DNA of 42,676 bases from Dinochytrium kinnereticum. Taxonomy: Eukaryota > Chytridiomycota > Chytridiomycetes > Chytridiales > Chytridiaceae. The DNA lies in the NCBI GenBank assembly GCA_027604005.1, contig JADGJT010000159.1:907-43582 (forward strand), written 5' to 3'. Numbering within the stretch: position 1 is the stretch's first letter; every line of letters begins with the position of its first letter. The notes beneath the pieces are model-generated. The model had not been told where the DNA came from. It searched no databases and saw only the letters and a program-made list of their open reading frames with translations. Shown piece by piece: positions 23,201-32,865 of this stretch. Position numbers and translations under genes: made by a program.

Positions 23201-23555
23201 TTAACGTGGGAGACGGCGGTGTGGAAGAAGCAGCAGGTGGTGTTAGAACAGGAGCGGGGGTTGGGGTGGTGGTGGGGACAGCGGATGGTGATGTTGCGAG
23301 TGTTTGATCGTTCAGTGTGGCCTCAGAGCTTCCCAGGCTGGCGATAGAGGGTTGAGGGTTAATTGTAGCGGTAGGGGCCGGAAGCTTCAGTTGATCCTCG
23401 GCTTTGGCATCAAGTGGAGTTGGCGCAGGTTCAATGGTTTCAATGTCCTGAGGCCCCTCCGTCTTCTGAACGTTGACGGGCATTAATGTTTCTGCTGCCG
23501 TCGACGCCGTAAACTGCACTGGAGCCACTTGGGCCTTCTTGAACGTGAACCTCAT
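20265..23555 (-). CDS. Large disordered Ser/Thr/Pro-rich protein of unknown function
   Basis: One uninterrupted minus-strand frame of 1096 residues starts at the first ATG (MRFTFKKAQVAP). The same frame extends 48 bases further with no ATG before a stop. No domain is recognised. It is rich in Ser, Thr, Pro and Ala, with acidic stretches (DFWSDDDEESDSRSEDYS), a His-rich patch (SHHHHQYDDLFMQHHPHP) and many short basic/Ser motifs suitable for kinases. One compact hydrophobic segment, NISFCEKVMYRSVSIVTLEKP, is the best candidate for a conserved motif. The C-terminus SRRPLFTFFSGLGTRIKGLFRGRP is basic and hydrophobic and could form a membrane-binding amphipathic helix; this is inference. Lack of introns over 3.3 kb is unusual here. 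Codons and frame continuity argue for a real gene. Confidence 0.8.
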   Translation of the reverse strand: MRFTFKKAQVAPVQFTASTAAETLMPVNVQKTEGPQDIETIEPAPTPLDAKAEDQLKLPAPTATINPQPSIASLGSSEATLNDQTLATSPSAVPTTTPTPAPVLTPPAASSTPPSPTLNSTCQAAPLWVVRPGVGTSGRAASGSPTKQNASPGSGALGVATAAEVGLQGNGGTPRSHQIHVVSTVLPKGSGLGIPVTATVTPNNRGDRLAVAASQQIEPTTTSSTPVTRINHTSEALPSLPFKGRYVVVRPVGTTDATPESISPSNSIISHSRIPQPIHPVHTPPVILPDQVPAISKIQDVNRRWNEMMEKTTPLSPKSDAPGIYSAPGEITPEPAMAEAAAKRISEKNKQRRNISFCEKVMYRSVSIVTLEKPQQNIMVLRPDGTVDSETQDFWSDDDEESDSRSEDYSVDGHDDGRRTPVQGEPARASDGPRREELIVDTTGPIRPYQDSAIDINNQVDSEGGKALSEPASSRMCGDLAEAHVSRFRKNPQVIPVSPPGYIKSPPAPRRAFTSRSTSGFVSGRHASINHPYEEKLDASLPQKRKSGCLKQQQRQNPSQTSPISNCTVDPVTPFQTTGASPAGAGGMPNSAALANPTPRRGPSITAPMILRNQSHSAPLHRESLRCDLGDNIAYWTDLEPCNPVHASDIIDGRNPQHSSSKIKPPHDAFLDHSGNTSSSRSSIMFSRHPHSAPPSHASDTIKSSFRGDQLDSKRDRIHSHHHHQYDDLFMQHHPHPQFRPVDQATYNIEAVHDEKEVVATARPRVFVVAPVKGPTHDTWTGPRDTTAAAFVHDRDERPIAPLPPPLPITPLKSSGTRRPSLSRNTALAPSAPLSGVKDVDVEIPVPVVLIKMAAGEENSMSKSLTTSELLPTSPNSERLSTLSEGRDAICPDNLAASTELSGCSVDTAPEKVEQKSEAEVSRSEAKTDVSSAALKDEFPATSMKSEEESVERKQEPPPTLLQRKPVSISRASLSTLYASKTRISNDNLIIKSSIPPLPTAGSVVDGMEDARPSTAASLGIHDGVLGGVRVEESMVSEVMVGRFGASRAPSARTSVWSRKTEKGVGVSIGSPSRRPLFTFFSGLGTRIKGLFRGRP

Positions 23556-23933
23556 GATCGGCAAGCGTAGTCTCTTGGACGAGACCCTCGAGACCTCTGC
23601 CACACCCCGTCAACGAACAGCCTCCAATGAAGGGCTCTGATCAATAAGGTTGCCAGTATGGCCTCGACTGGTGGGCGTCGGGGTCCTGTCGACCGTTGCC
23701 AAATGCTTTACTCTAAAGCGAGAGCGGGAGCGACGAGTTTCTTTCAGTGGGATCAGCATGGTAATCTCTGGTTTGGAATTGGCGACAATAATGTAAGAAA
23801 GTAGTAAGTGCATAGTATGGTATAAAATCGTAACTCTTGAGGTTTTATTTCCCAATCTCAATACGGTATCAGGTAGATTATTGAAGTGCATGATGCCTTC
23901 TAGAGTTTCACCCTAAGCAATGCCGTCAATTGA
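23556..23933. other. Intergenic region between two minus-strand genes
   Basis: 378 bases lie between the aminopeptidase stop and the large disordered gene's ATG. A minus-strand open frame at 23610-23891, Arg/Ser-rich, ends 55 bases before that ATG. I could not join it in frame to the downstream gene by any good splice pair, so I treat it as leader or spurious sequence. Confidence 0.45.
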
Positions 23934-26900
23934 TCAAGGAAAGTTGGCCTTGACCCAGGCGTTAACAGCATCGTGCTCACGCATGACCCAGCGAGAGTTC
24001 CTGGAGAACGGTTAATAAAACTGTAAAAGAAGGGAGGAAGCGCCGCAAACACTTACATGCGGATCTTCTCAAGGGTCTGCTGGATCTGCCTCCTTACACC
24101 CTTGAGCTCATCTTGTCTCTTCGCCTTCAGCTCGGCGGTCGCAAGATCCTCGCCAAGAGACCACTTCTCCATGGTTTCAGCAAAGTCCAAGCCAATGCAA
24201 GAGTCATTGGCCTCAACGACACGCCCTAAAAGGGCCATGGAGATGCTAAGCATTTGGTAAAGTTTGTCCCAGTTCTCAAGGAGCCACTCCCAAACAGCGG
24301 GTCGGACGACCTCGGGCATTGGACTCTGCTGGATAAGACCGCTGATAGCAAAAGGAAGGTCCTGAGACCGGATCGAGTCGGAGTCAAAGACGAGCTTATC
24401 GAGGATAACGCGGACCTGAGTGATGGAATTGGTCGCACCAAGAGCGAGGATGGCGTACAACTTCTGGTCGGCGGGGAGGTTAGCATCCTTAGTAAAGGAG
24501 AGAATCTTTTCAAAGTCTTCCTCAGGCTGCGCGCTCGAACGGAGGACCGTAGTGTAGGCAGCCACCCGGAGGTTAGGGTTGAGAGCATCGGCATCACCAG
24601 CAACGTACTTGTTGAAACGCTGCGTTAGCTCATCAGCGACACTATTTGATGAGACGTATCTTAGTTTATGAACGCATTGCAAGCAAAAGGAAATAAGGTG
24701 ACGCTTACGAAGCCTCGCTCGCCCTAGCGGCGGCAGAGATAACCAAAGAACGCTTCATGGTGTCAAGGTAAGGCTCAGACGCCGGGTACTCCCACCCAAC
24801 AGTTGCAACCTTGCTGGAGAAAACAAGGCGCTGAAGAGCGTTTAAACCGTCACGAACGGCAGGTCCCTCCTTGTAGAAGACACTGCGCAGGCTACCGAGG
24901 CGGGTAGCAATCTGGTCCAAAACACTTTATAAGACGGTTAGAAAGTTAAAAAGATGAAAAGAATTCTTCAAAGGATTACTCACATGTAGTGGTTTTCCTT
25001 GGCCAAAGACTTGATCACCTCAAGAGAGGTGGTAAGACTTCCAAGACCAGCAATCGAAAGGGCAAAGGTGTCAGAAATGATATTGACACGATCTCCGGTA
25101 ACCAACGCCTCTGGGTTCTTCGCCAAAACCTTCCCAAGCTTAACAGCGTGCCTCTCCTCAAGCTTCACACGGTAAAATCCAGACACACCAGCGTTGATCT
25201 TCCAGAAAGATTCCTCGCTCTCCTTGTAAGGGAAAGTAACAGTACCCTCCTTTTCAGAAAGGATGAATTTAACAGGGGTAGAGGACTGGTTGGTGATAAG
25301 GTTGACAGGAATCCACCAGACAATCTTGTCCTCCTCGGGCTTCAAATCACCGCTAGAGAGGAAACGGTTCTGACGAAGTGTGAGGGTAAGCTCGCCCTTA
25401 GCCTCATTCAACTCCTCCTTGATAATGGAGACGAGCGGGAAACCAGTCTCACGAGTCCAGTTGTGCATAAAAGTTTCAACGTTCACACCCGAAACCTCGG
25501 TAAGAGAGTTCCATAGGTCAACAGTCTCGGTGTTGCTAAACTTAAACTTCTGGAGGTACTTCCGGACACCGTTCATGAAGATCTCACCACCAAGGTGACT
25601 GTTAAGCATACGGATGAGGCTCGCACCCTTCGAGTAACTAAATATTGTTAGAATAAAGCAGAAAAAACATGAAGATAAACCTGATAGCATCGAAGATTTC
25701 GTTAATCTCAGCAGGCGACTTGACGTCCACCAAAATGGGGTGGGATGACCTCAAACTGTCAAGGGTAATACCTTGAGAGTAGTCGTTGATGATGAACTGA
25801 GTCCAAATGTCCCACTCGGGGAAGAGCTTATCAACAGCCAACCAACCGACGAAAGTGGCGAATCCTTCATTAAGCCCTTAAAATACAGCGTTTAGCTTTC
25901 TTTTCCTACAGTTTTAGCCAAAACTCACAAAGGTCGTTCCACCAGTTCATGGTAACAAGGTTGCCAAACCACTGGTGGGCAAGCTCGTGCCCGACAACGT
26001 AAGCGATCCTCTACAGGAGCAAAAAACGATTAAAAACTTCTGTGAATCAAATGTTTCTGTACCTGTTTAGCCACAGAGCTGGAGCGCTTCTCGTCAAAGA
26101 GCAAGTAGATGTTGCGGTAAGTAATCAAACCCCAGTTCTCCATAGCACCAGCCGCGAAGTCGGGGATAGCGATCAGATCACACTATTTTCGAAGTACATT
26201 AGTGATGATACTTCGTAAATAATTGATCTTGTCTTACCTTAGGGAGCGGATAAGCCTCGTTGAAATATTCACTAAAGTACTCGAGGGTACGGGCGGCAAC
26301 CTCGAGACCGAAGCGACCCTGCTCAACCTCGCCCTTGAGAGTGTAAACGCGGACCTTGATAGGCTTAGCATCCGCGGGGGCTTTGGGGGTGGCGGTGGTC
26401 TCAATGAATTCAATGTCACCGACTGCGAATGCGACAAGCTATTGAAATGTATTTTCGGAAAGGTGAGATGCGAGACGGATAACGTTATGCAAAGAAAATG
26501 TTAGGAAAAGAAAAGAAAAAAAGAAGGCATATATCATACGTAAGTGCTCATGATGGGGGTGGTAGCAAAAGTGACAGCCTTGAGCTTCTTGCCGTCCTCC
26601 TCAACAAGCTCCTCCCCAATAGCGTTCATGTTCGACAAAGCAGTCAGGTGTGTAGGGACAACGAGGGTGACATCGAAGACGGCCTTCAAAGCCGGCTCAT
26701 CGAACGAAGGGAAAGCGCGACGGCAGTCAGTGGCCTCGAACCTGAAACATTCTATTAATACAGAGATTTCCAACACGAAACAAAAGCCAAGGGAAGGCAC
26801 TTACTGAGTGACAACCATGTGCTGCTTGTTGCCCTATAAAAACCTCGGGTTAGATGTGTTTAAACCCGAATATACTAACATCCTTATCGGTGTAGGAAGA

Positions 26901-27550
26901 CCTGTAGAAACCAGCCATCTGGTCATTGTGGATACCCGTGAAGTCAGCCGACACGATAGCAGTGGCGCCTTGGGGGATCTCCTGCTCAAACTCAAAAGTG
27001 ACGCGCTCCAATGCCTTGTCGTAAGTGATTGAGGTGGCAACTTGGCTAAAACAAAAAGAGTCAGTAATGCATGACAGTTGCCTTCAAAAACAAATAAATC
27101 ACCTTGTCTCGTTCTTCAAGTGGTGAACGACAACGCTGGCCTTTAGGACTTCAATCTCGTTGGTGTTGACGGTGATCTTCTTGGTGGTTTCGTGAACAGC
27201 ACATCTATTGATTCAAGCAATGCAGCAAAGAACAGTAAGTTGGTCAGATCGAGCGCGTGGGCAAATCAGCTTTAATAGCAACGGGGATGCATGGCTTCTA
27301 TGCATCATGGATATATCAGAGCCATCAACCATGATAACGCTTTGCATGCACACCAAAGCCGTTGATCAAGGGGAACTATTTGCATGGACGCCACCACTCA
27401 CTCGATGCTGACGGTTCCCTTGAACTTGAAAGTCTCAAGGTCAGGGGTGATCTTGACGGTGTACTTGCTGGGGATTAACCACTTGGGCAGCACCTCCCTT
27501 GCGGTGCTGCTGCCGGCCGCGGCTCCTCCATGGTTGTCTCGCATGCACAT
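23934..27550 (-). CDS. M1 family zinc aminopeptidase (puromycin-sensitive/Ape2-Aap1 type)
   Basis: Thirteen exons encode 922 residues: 27402-27550, 27103-27204, 26880-27045, 26805-26833, 26540-26741, 26238-26438, 26063-26182, 25929-26010, 25681-25876, 24984-25637, 24709-24924, 24057-24641, 23934-24000. All M1 signatures are present: GAMEN exopeptidase motif (residues 295-299), zinc site HELAHQW (H331, E332, H335) with the distal ligand E354 in NEGFA, and [17 protein letters not shown] upstream. The long C-terminal ERAP1-like helical domain is complete. It removes N-terminal residues from peptides in the cytosol, downstream of the proteasome. The N-terminus has two candidate ATGs (27550 and 27544) and no clear signal peptide. 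Introns are mostly 40-60 nt; the first is 197 nt. It is divergent from the beta-lactamase-like gene. Confidence 0.95.
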
Positions 27551-27962
27551 GGTCGGTTGGGTTTTGGGGAAGAAGTTTGGTGGAAAAAAATACAGAAAAA
27601 TGTTCCGTGAAGGAACGGAAGCCGTGCATCCCGAGGAGTGCTGAGTTCGCGTGTGACTGACTCTGCATCGTGGAGACGCTCACTCTGTCGGACACGGCGA
27701 CGAGACGCGTCTGCTGAATGGACGCGTCAATCGAGCTGGATCATATGGCGATGCGCTGCAATATGCAGATCCTGGCTGTTCTCCAATCACAGTAAAACGC
27801 ACGCGTTGGCAGCCAGCGTCTGCCTCCGATGATATTGTTCGCCCTGGCTATTGTGTCAATGTTCTGCAATCGCCTTTATCGCAGCCATTTAAACACTTTC
27901 TTAAATGCGCATTACTGGGAGATCGTTCAAAAAGTCGGTTCAACAATATTACTTCAAACATC
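27551..27962. promoter_or_regulatory. Divergent promoter region, aminopeptidase and beta-lactamase-like gene
   Basis: 412 bases between two divergent start codons, so presumably both promoters. Moderately GC-rich near the aminopeptidase and AT-richer near the beta-lactamase-like gene. No coding or RNA gene was recognised inside. Confidence 0.45.
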
Positions 27963-30507
27963 ATGGCTTCAGCTCCTGTGGCTCATGCTACACTGCCCGC
28001 ACTTGGGTTGGACCGTGATCTCCGCGGCGCCCATGACAAGCGTTTAGTTCAGTTAGACGACCACATCAAGGCTTCGTTGAAAGCGTTTGGGGTATCTGGC
28101 GCCGCCGCTGCAGTGGTTGTGAATCAAAAGATTGTCTACGCAAAAGGCTTTGGTAACTGCATGCCAGGAGAGTCGGAACCATCGACTGGAGCGCCCTCTA
28201 ACGGTGGTGATTCGTGGTTCAAGGGCAGTGGCGCCAAGGAAGTTCCTGTTGATGGTGACTCTGTCTTTCAGCTAGGGAAAAGTGGAGATGCTTTGATCAG
28301 TGTTTTAATAGGATCCTTAATCGAAGAGGGCACCCTGCAGGTATGTTCGATTAAAACCAGTTTGTAAGTGCTAATGATGGAGAAACAGTATGACACAACC
28401 ATTCAATCGCTGCTCTCCAACTTTTCCCATCCTCAAGCATTTGCAACGCCCATCATAACCGTCGGTGATGTCTTATCCCACCGATCTGGCCTTCCATCGA
28501 CCAAAACGTCTATTGGCGCGTGCCTAGCGAGCGAGATCCCCCTCGCATCATTCCCAGCCTCACTCGCTGTCATCCCCGCAAAGGAGTGCCCCGCTTTCCG
28601 CGGAATCTCTGTTAGGTCCCATCTCAACACAATCCTTCTCGGATGCGTGGCATCAAAGGTGATGAGGGGCGTCCCGATCGAGATGTTGGTCAAAGAACGT
28701 GTTTGGGATCGATGCGGAGCCTCTCTGAAATCCGGATATGTGGCAGAAGGGAAGGATGACATTTCTCAAGGTGCCACTTCAACTGTGAAAGACACGGCTC
28801 GTCTTCTCTGCTCCCTCGCCGGCGGGTGGGGACCAATGGCTGCAGCGTCCCTCAAAAGCTTCTGGTCCGCCGTTGGAATAGCTGATCAGCAGAGGACAGT
28901 TGAAGGGTTCGTAGGAGCGGACGAGTCCCAAGGTTTAGCTGTTTCCGCGGGAGGTTGGTCCAATTCTATCTACAGAGGGCGAAGACGCGTCGGATTTGGC
29001 TCGAATGGAACCGGCGGGCTCGTTGAGGGATGGGTGTTCCCAGAGTTGGGATACTGCGTCGTTGTTATGGCCACTAAGTCGTCTCACCTTCCTACTGCCA
29101 TCGCCAACCTGGCATCCGATTACCTGCTTGAGGCTTCTGCTCCAACCGCGTGGATTGAAAAGCTGAACTCCGTTCCGGCATCGATACCTCTTCCAGGAGA
29201 AATACCGGCTGATATGGCTCTTTCCGGAGATCCCTCTGTGACAGTTAACGGCACGCAGGCACCTATTCGACCTTTTATAGGATATGCTGGCCTCTATGTG
29301 TCTTCGGTAGCCCCCACTATCGGGTTTAAAATCACAACCGATACGACGAGCCTGGTTGCCGCTGCTACAATTGCCGGCACAAAGATATTCCCACCAACTC
29401 TTCTGGCTTCGTCACAAATTGGTGAGCCTCTCCATAGTTAATTGTGATGAGAACTGAACCCAAATAGACACTTTCACGTTCCAGGTACGAAACCTTCGCC
29501 CATGCCTAAAACGATTCGTCTCCCACCAAGCTGTTCTGCACTTCCGAAGCGCGCCGGATGGAACCATTGAAGGAGTCTCCGTCCACTCGGTTGCATTCGA
29601 AAATTTAAAATCCTCTCTCGGCCCCGCTCTTTTCTTCCCTAAAGTATCTAACGGCGGACCAGCAGTCCCTCAGCCTAACTCAGCCCTGGGTGCCGCGGGT
29701 CGTACGTCTTCCGTCACCGCGTCCGGCAACACTGGCCCAACGACTGCTGCAGCACCACCAGCTCTTTCAGGGCCATCCCTCCCGCCGCGAAGGCGACAGG
29801 CATCACAAGGATCTGGCACTACTCAGGTCTGTCCTCCGCAAGCCCAAGCCCCGATAGTAGCGACTACAGGTCTGCCCTCCCCGTTGATTTCTCAGCTCTC
29901 CGAGACCGCCTCGCCAATTTCAACCGTCAGAAGGCCACCTCCGCCTCTTCCTCCCAGTCGTCGTGAATCATCAAACGTATTGCCAGTGCCTCAACCAGTT
30001 CAGGAGGCTCAACCCCTACCAGCATCTATTACTGAGGTGCCTCCCCCAGTCCAACCATCTTCAACAGTACCATCTGTGGCGACCGCCGCCTCTATTGCAT
30101 TCGTTACAGCGTCACCTTCGGCTTCTATGACAGCCAGCATCCACGATCTTGTTCCTCCACCCCCGGCTTACGACGACAATCCCGGTAACGCCTGGGCTTG
30201 TCCAACCCCCCCTCTCCCAACACGAACCCAGCCCCCAGTCCCGCACGCGACTCAGCTCTCGTCAACCTTGTCGCGTGTAGAAAATCGAGTACGGTCTGAT
30301 TCAGTCATTGCCGCAGCAGAGGCGGTTGCAGCGTCTGACAAGCCGACAGAGGAGATTGAGGAGGAGGTTGGGAGTGATATGAAGGCCCTCGATGATATGT
30401 TTGATGATCTTGGGATTGGGATGGAGGGTGAGGGAGGGGACGGGACAGAGGAAGGTTCGGCAGCTGAAGGATTGCTGAAGCAGCAGTCGGAGCTTGATTT
30501 GACTTGA
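27963..30507 (+). CDS. Beta-lactamase-fold protein with degenerate active site and proline-rich C-terminal tail
   Basis: Three exons (27963-28340, 28389-29421, 29468-30507) encode 816 residues. Residues 28-365 follow the class C beta-lactamase/penicillin-binding family: FGVSGAAAAVVVNQKIVYAKGFG, an FQLG.SG..LISVLIGSLIEEGTLQYD segment, ITVGDVLSHRSGLPS, and a final GLVEGWVFPELGYCVVVM strand. The catalytic motifs are lost. At the SxxK position the sequence is KSGD (residues 106-109), so both Ser and Lys are replaced. At the YxN position it is RSH (202-204). The third motif is SNGTGG. A beta-barrel-like region is followed by about 270 residues rich in Pro/Ser/Ala with PPPPLPPSRR-type motifs, ending in an acidic helix, DDMFDDLGIGMEG. 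Likely a non-enzymatic binding protein; function unknown. Confidence 0.85.
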
Positions 30508-30888
30508 ACGCTTATAATGTGATGTTCTGCGCTGTGTGGCGCGTCTCGTTCTCCAGTTCATTTCGCCGACTCGCATTTTGTTTTCCATTGACTAAAGTAA
30601 ACACACGAAACAGCAACAATCATAAACTCAATAATAATAATAATAAAGAGTGCCCTTCATCTCCCATCGTAACTTGTAGTAAAAAATACCTTAATGCAGT
30701 TGGAATCAGTAGAAATGTTTGTTTCAACTTGGACAAGAAATTGAGACCTGACGAATCAGATGTGCGTGACAAGGGGCATCAAACGCCTCATGCAACGGAA
30801 TCAGCTACTGTAAAATCAACCCGCTGCCTGCCGTCGAGATCTGCGTCGCTGATATCTTTGACGAACTTCCTGCTCTGTGCTGGGTGCA
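30508..30888. other. Intergenic region, no gene seen
   Basis: 381 bases between two plus-strand genes, containing a short AAT repeat (around 30631-30644). The sequence is AT-rich to about 30720, then more balanced. No RNA gene or element was recognised. Confidence 0.5.
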
Positions 30889-32194
30889 ATGAAGGCTTCA
30901 ACGTCCATCCTCCTTGCGCTGGCAGCAGCATGCCCGCTCTCCTCCTCCGTGTGGGCGCAAGACATCGGCACAGTGACCAGAACCACACTCACTGCCCCAC
31001 AACAGTCTACAGCTGCAGGTCAACAGCCAACAGCCACGTCAAGCCCACCCAATGCGTCCGCCTCAATCCCCATCTCTCCTTCCTCAATATCAACATCTCA
31101 ACTTCAGGATGTCATCACCACGGCTCCTCCCGTTTCCGAACCTCCCACAGCAACCACAAGCAGGCTGGAGGCGCCGAGCGCATCGACCTTTTCTTTCCTT
31201 CCTCTTCCACCGTTTCAACGGACAAATGAGACATTAGGACCAATCCCGTCTTCCACGTCGGCTTCAACTGCAGCTACGGCGACCTCTGGATCGCAAAGTG
31301 GCGGAGCATCTGGCGGACGTGGGCTGGATGGGAAGATGATAGGGTTGATAATTGGTGGCATCTTTGGATTGATCATTGCTATTGCTGGAATCTCCTTTGC
31401 CTGGGTACGTCGCTTCTACCGCTTCTTGTTTCCATTCTTACATCCTTTTTATTCAGACGAGGTACTCGGACTGGACAAAAGGGAAAGGAAGATCTTTGGA
31501 CGAGCTTGCTGGAGACTCAAATCGGCAGACCAACACAAACTCGAAATCCCGTCTTATAAATGACAGCGTCTCAAAGCCAACCTTTCAACCCGACAAAACC
31601 CCAACCTTTGATCGCCACTACAACCCCGCTCTCCAACCCCAACGTCCAACGCCCCCTATGCAAGCCATTGCTGTCGCCAATATCCCTCAACACCGCATGG
31701 ACGACCCTCCATCTTCCCCTACACCCACCGTTATCTCGCTGACCCCATCTATGTCAGCATCTATGGTGGGAGTGAGGAATCAGCCCCACCCACATCAGCC
31801 CTATTCGAATCCTTCTGGATACTACCCACAAAGTCAATACGCGGGCTACTCCCCACAACCTCGGACTATGGGAGCTCCACTAGGAATGAATAGAGTTTAT
31901 GGGCAGGACAGGTCTTACGGGCAGCCGGTGGGAAGGCCAGGTCCGAGGATGTGGGATAATCGGTAAACTATCTTTCCCTCTCTGTTTAATGTATGCCATA
32001 AGGCTCGACATAACCAATTTTTGTTTAGGTATGGGAATTCTGTGCCTTCTCAGGGTCAAGTCGCATACGGCCAGATCACCCCGCAGCAGCAATACGCTGA
32101 GAGGTTCTCTTCAGACCTTTCATTCAATAGGGCTCCCCCACCTGGTCCCATATCTGGGAACCAATACCACCCTCAGGGTTATGGTCGTTACTGA
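30889..32194 (+). CDS. Single-pass membrane protein with Ser/Thr-rich ectodomain (Mid2/WSC-like architecture)
   Basis: Three exons (30889-31404, 31457-31962, 32029-32194) encode 395 residues. The ATG opens a signal peptide: MKASTSILLALAAACPLSSSV, likely cut after VWA. About 120 residues rich in Ser, Thr, Pro and Ala follow, suited to O-mannosylation. The transmembrane helix MIGLIIGGIFGLIIAIAGISFAW (about 150-172) ends exactly at the first splice junction, followed by a basic stop-transfer TRYSDWTKGKGR. The roughly 220-residue cytosolic tail is rich in Pro, Gln and Tyr (YYPQSQYAGYSPQP). No cysteine-rich WSC domain is present. Architecture resembles fungal cell-surface stress sensors such as Mid2, but no sequence family is recognised. 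A sensor role is inferred only. Confidence 0.8.
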
Positions 32195-32865
32195 ATATAA
32201 ACTATTTTTCTTATGTTTATAAATTCTTTCTATATATTTCTCTCTCTAGTTTCCATATTTACTTTGAGGGCAGGCTCCCTCGTTGACTCTTCACTTTACA
32301 CATTCATTCAAACTTTCCCCGGCTTCCGTTTGATTTCTCGTCTTGCTTCAAATACTTTTTCATTCTCTCTGTCGGCCCTTTATCCTTTTTTATTGTCTCA
32401 GCTAAATGTTCGCGAATTATTTGTATATAAAGAATAACGCTTGAAAACACAGCGGCAGTTCCATACAACATTATTCCCAAACAGTCTTTCGCCCACATTA
32501 TGTGAATGCTTTGTTACAATCTCTAGGAAGGCAAAAACGAGATAAAATAACAGGTCTTCCGCCTGAAGCATCCATCTTGAATACCACATCTGCAGACTAA
32601 ATTGCCGCCTCCTCCTTGTCAATATCTCAATTTCGCGAATAAGAGTATAGTTTATTTCAGTCAAGGAATTAAGGAGGGTAAACAGAGCCACCAATTAAAA
32701 TAATGTTACGTAAAGATAAGTAATTTTAACGAAGGAATAGAACCGAAAGTCCGAAGTGTCCACTATTATTGTCAAACCTAACATAAGCGTCACAAGAAGG
32801 AATAGAATTATCCACCACTTTAGGTAATAGCCTTCAACACCTCACATATAGAAAGAAAGGCAGTC
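32195..32865. other. Convergent AT-rich intergenic region
   Basis: 671 bases between the membrane-protein stop and the stop of the minus-strand disordered gene. Both transcripts end here. The region is AT-rich throughout, with several T-runs and TATATA-type words. Short frames inside have no recognisable content. Confidence 0.55.

Noticed and set aside
23610..23891. Arg/Ser-rich minus-strand open frame as a first exon of the 1096-residue protein.
   Set aside because: No donor/acceptor pair that I could find joins it in frame to the downstream ORF.
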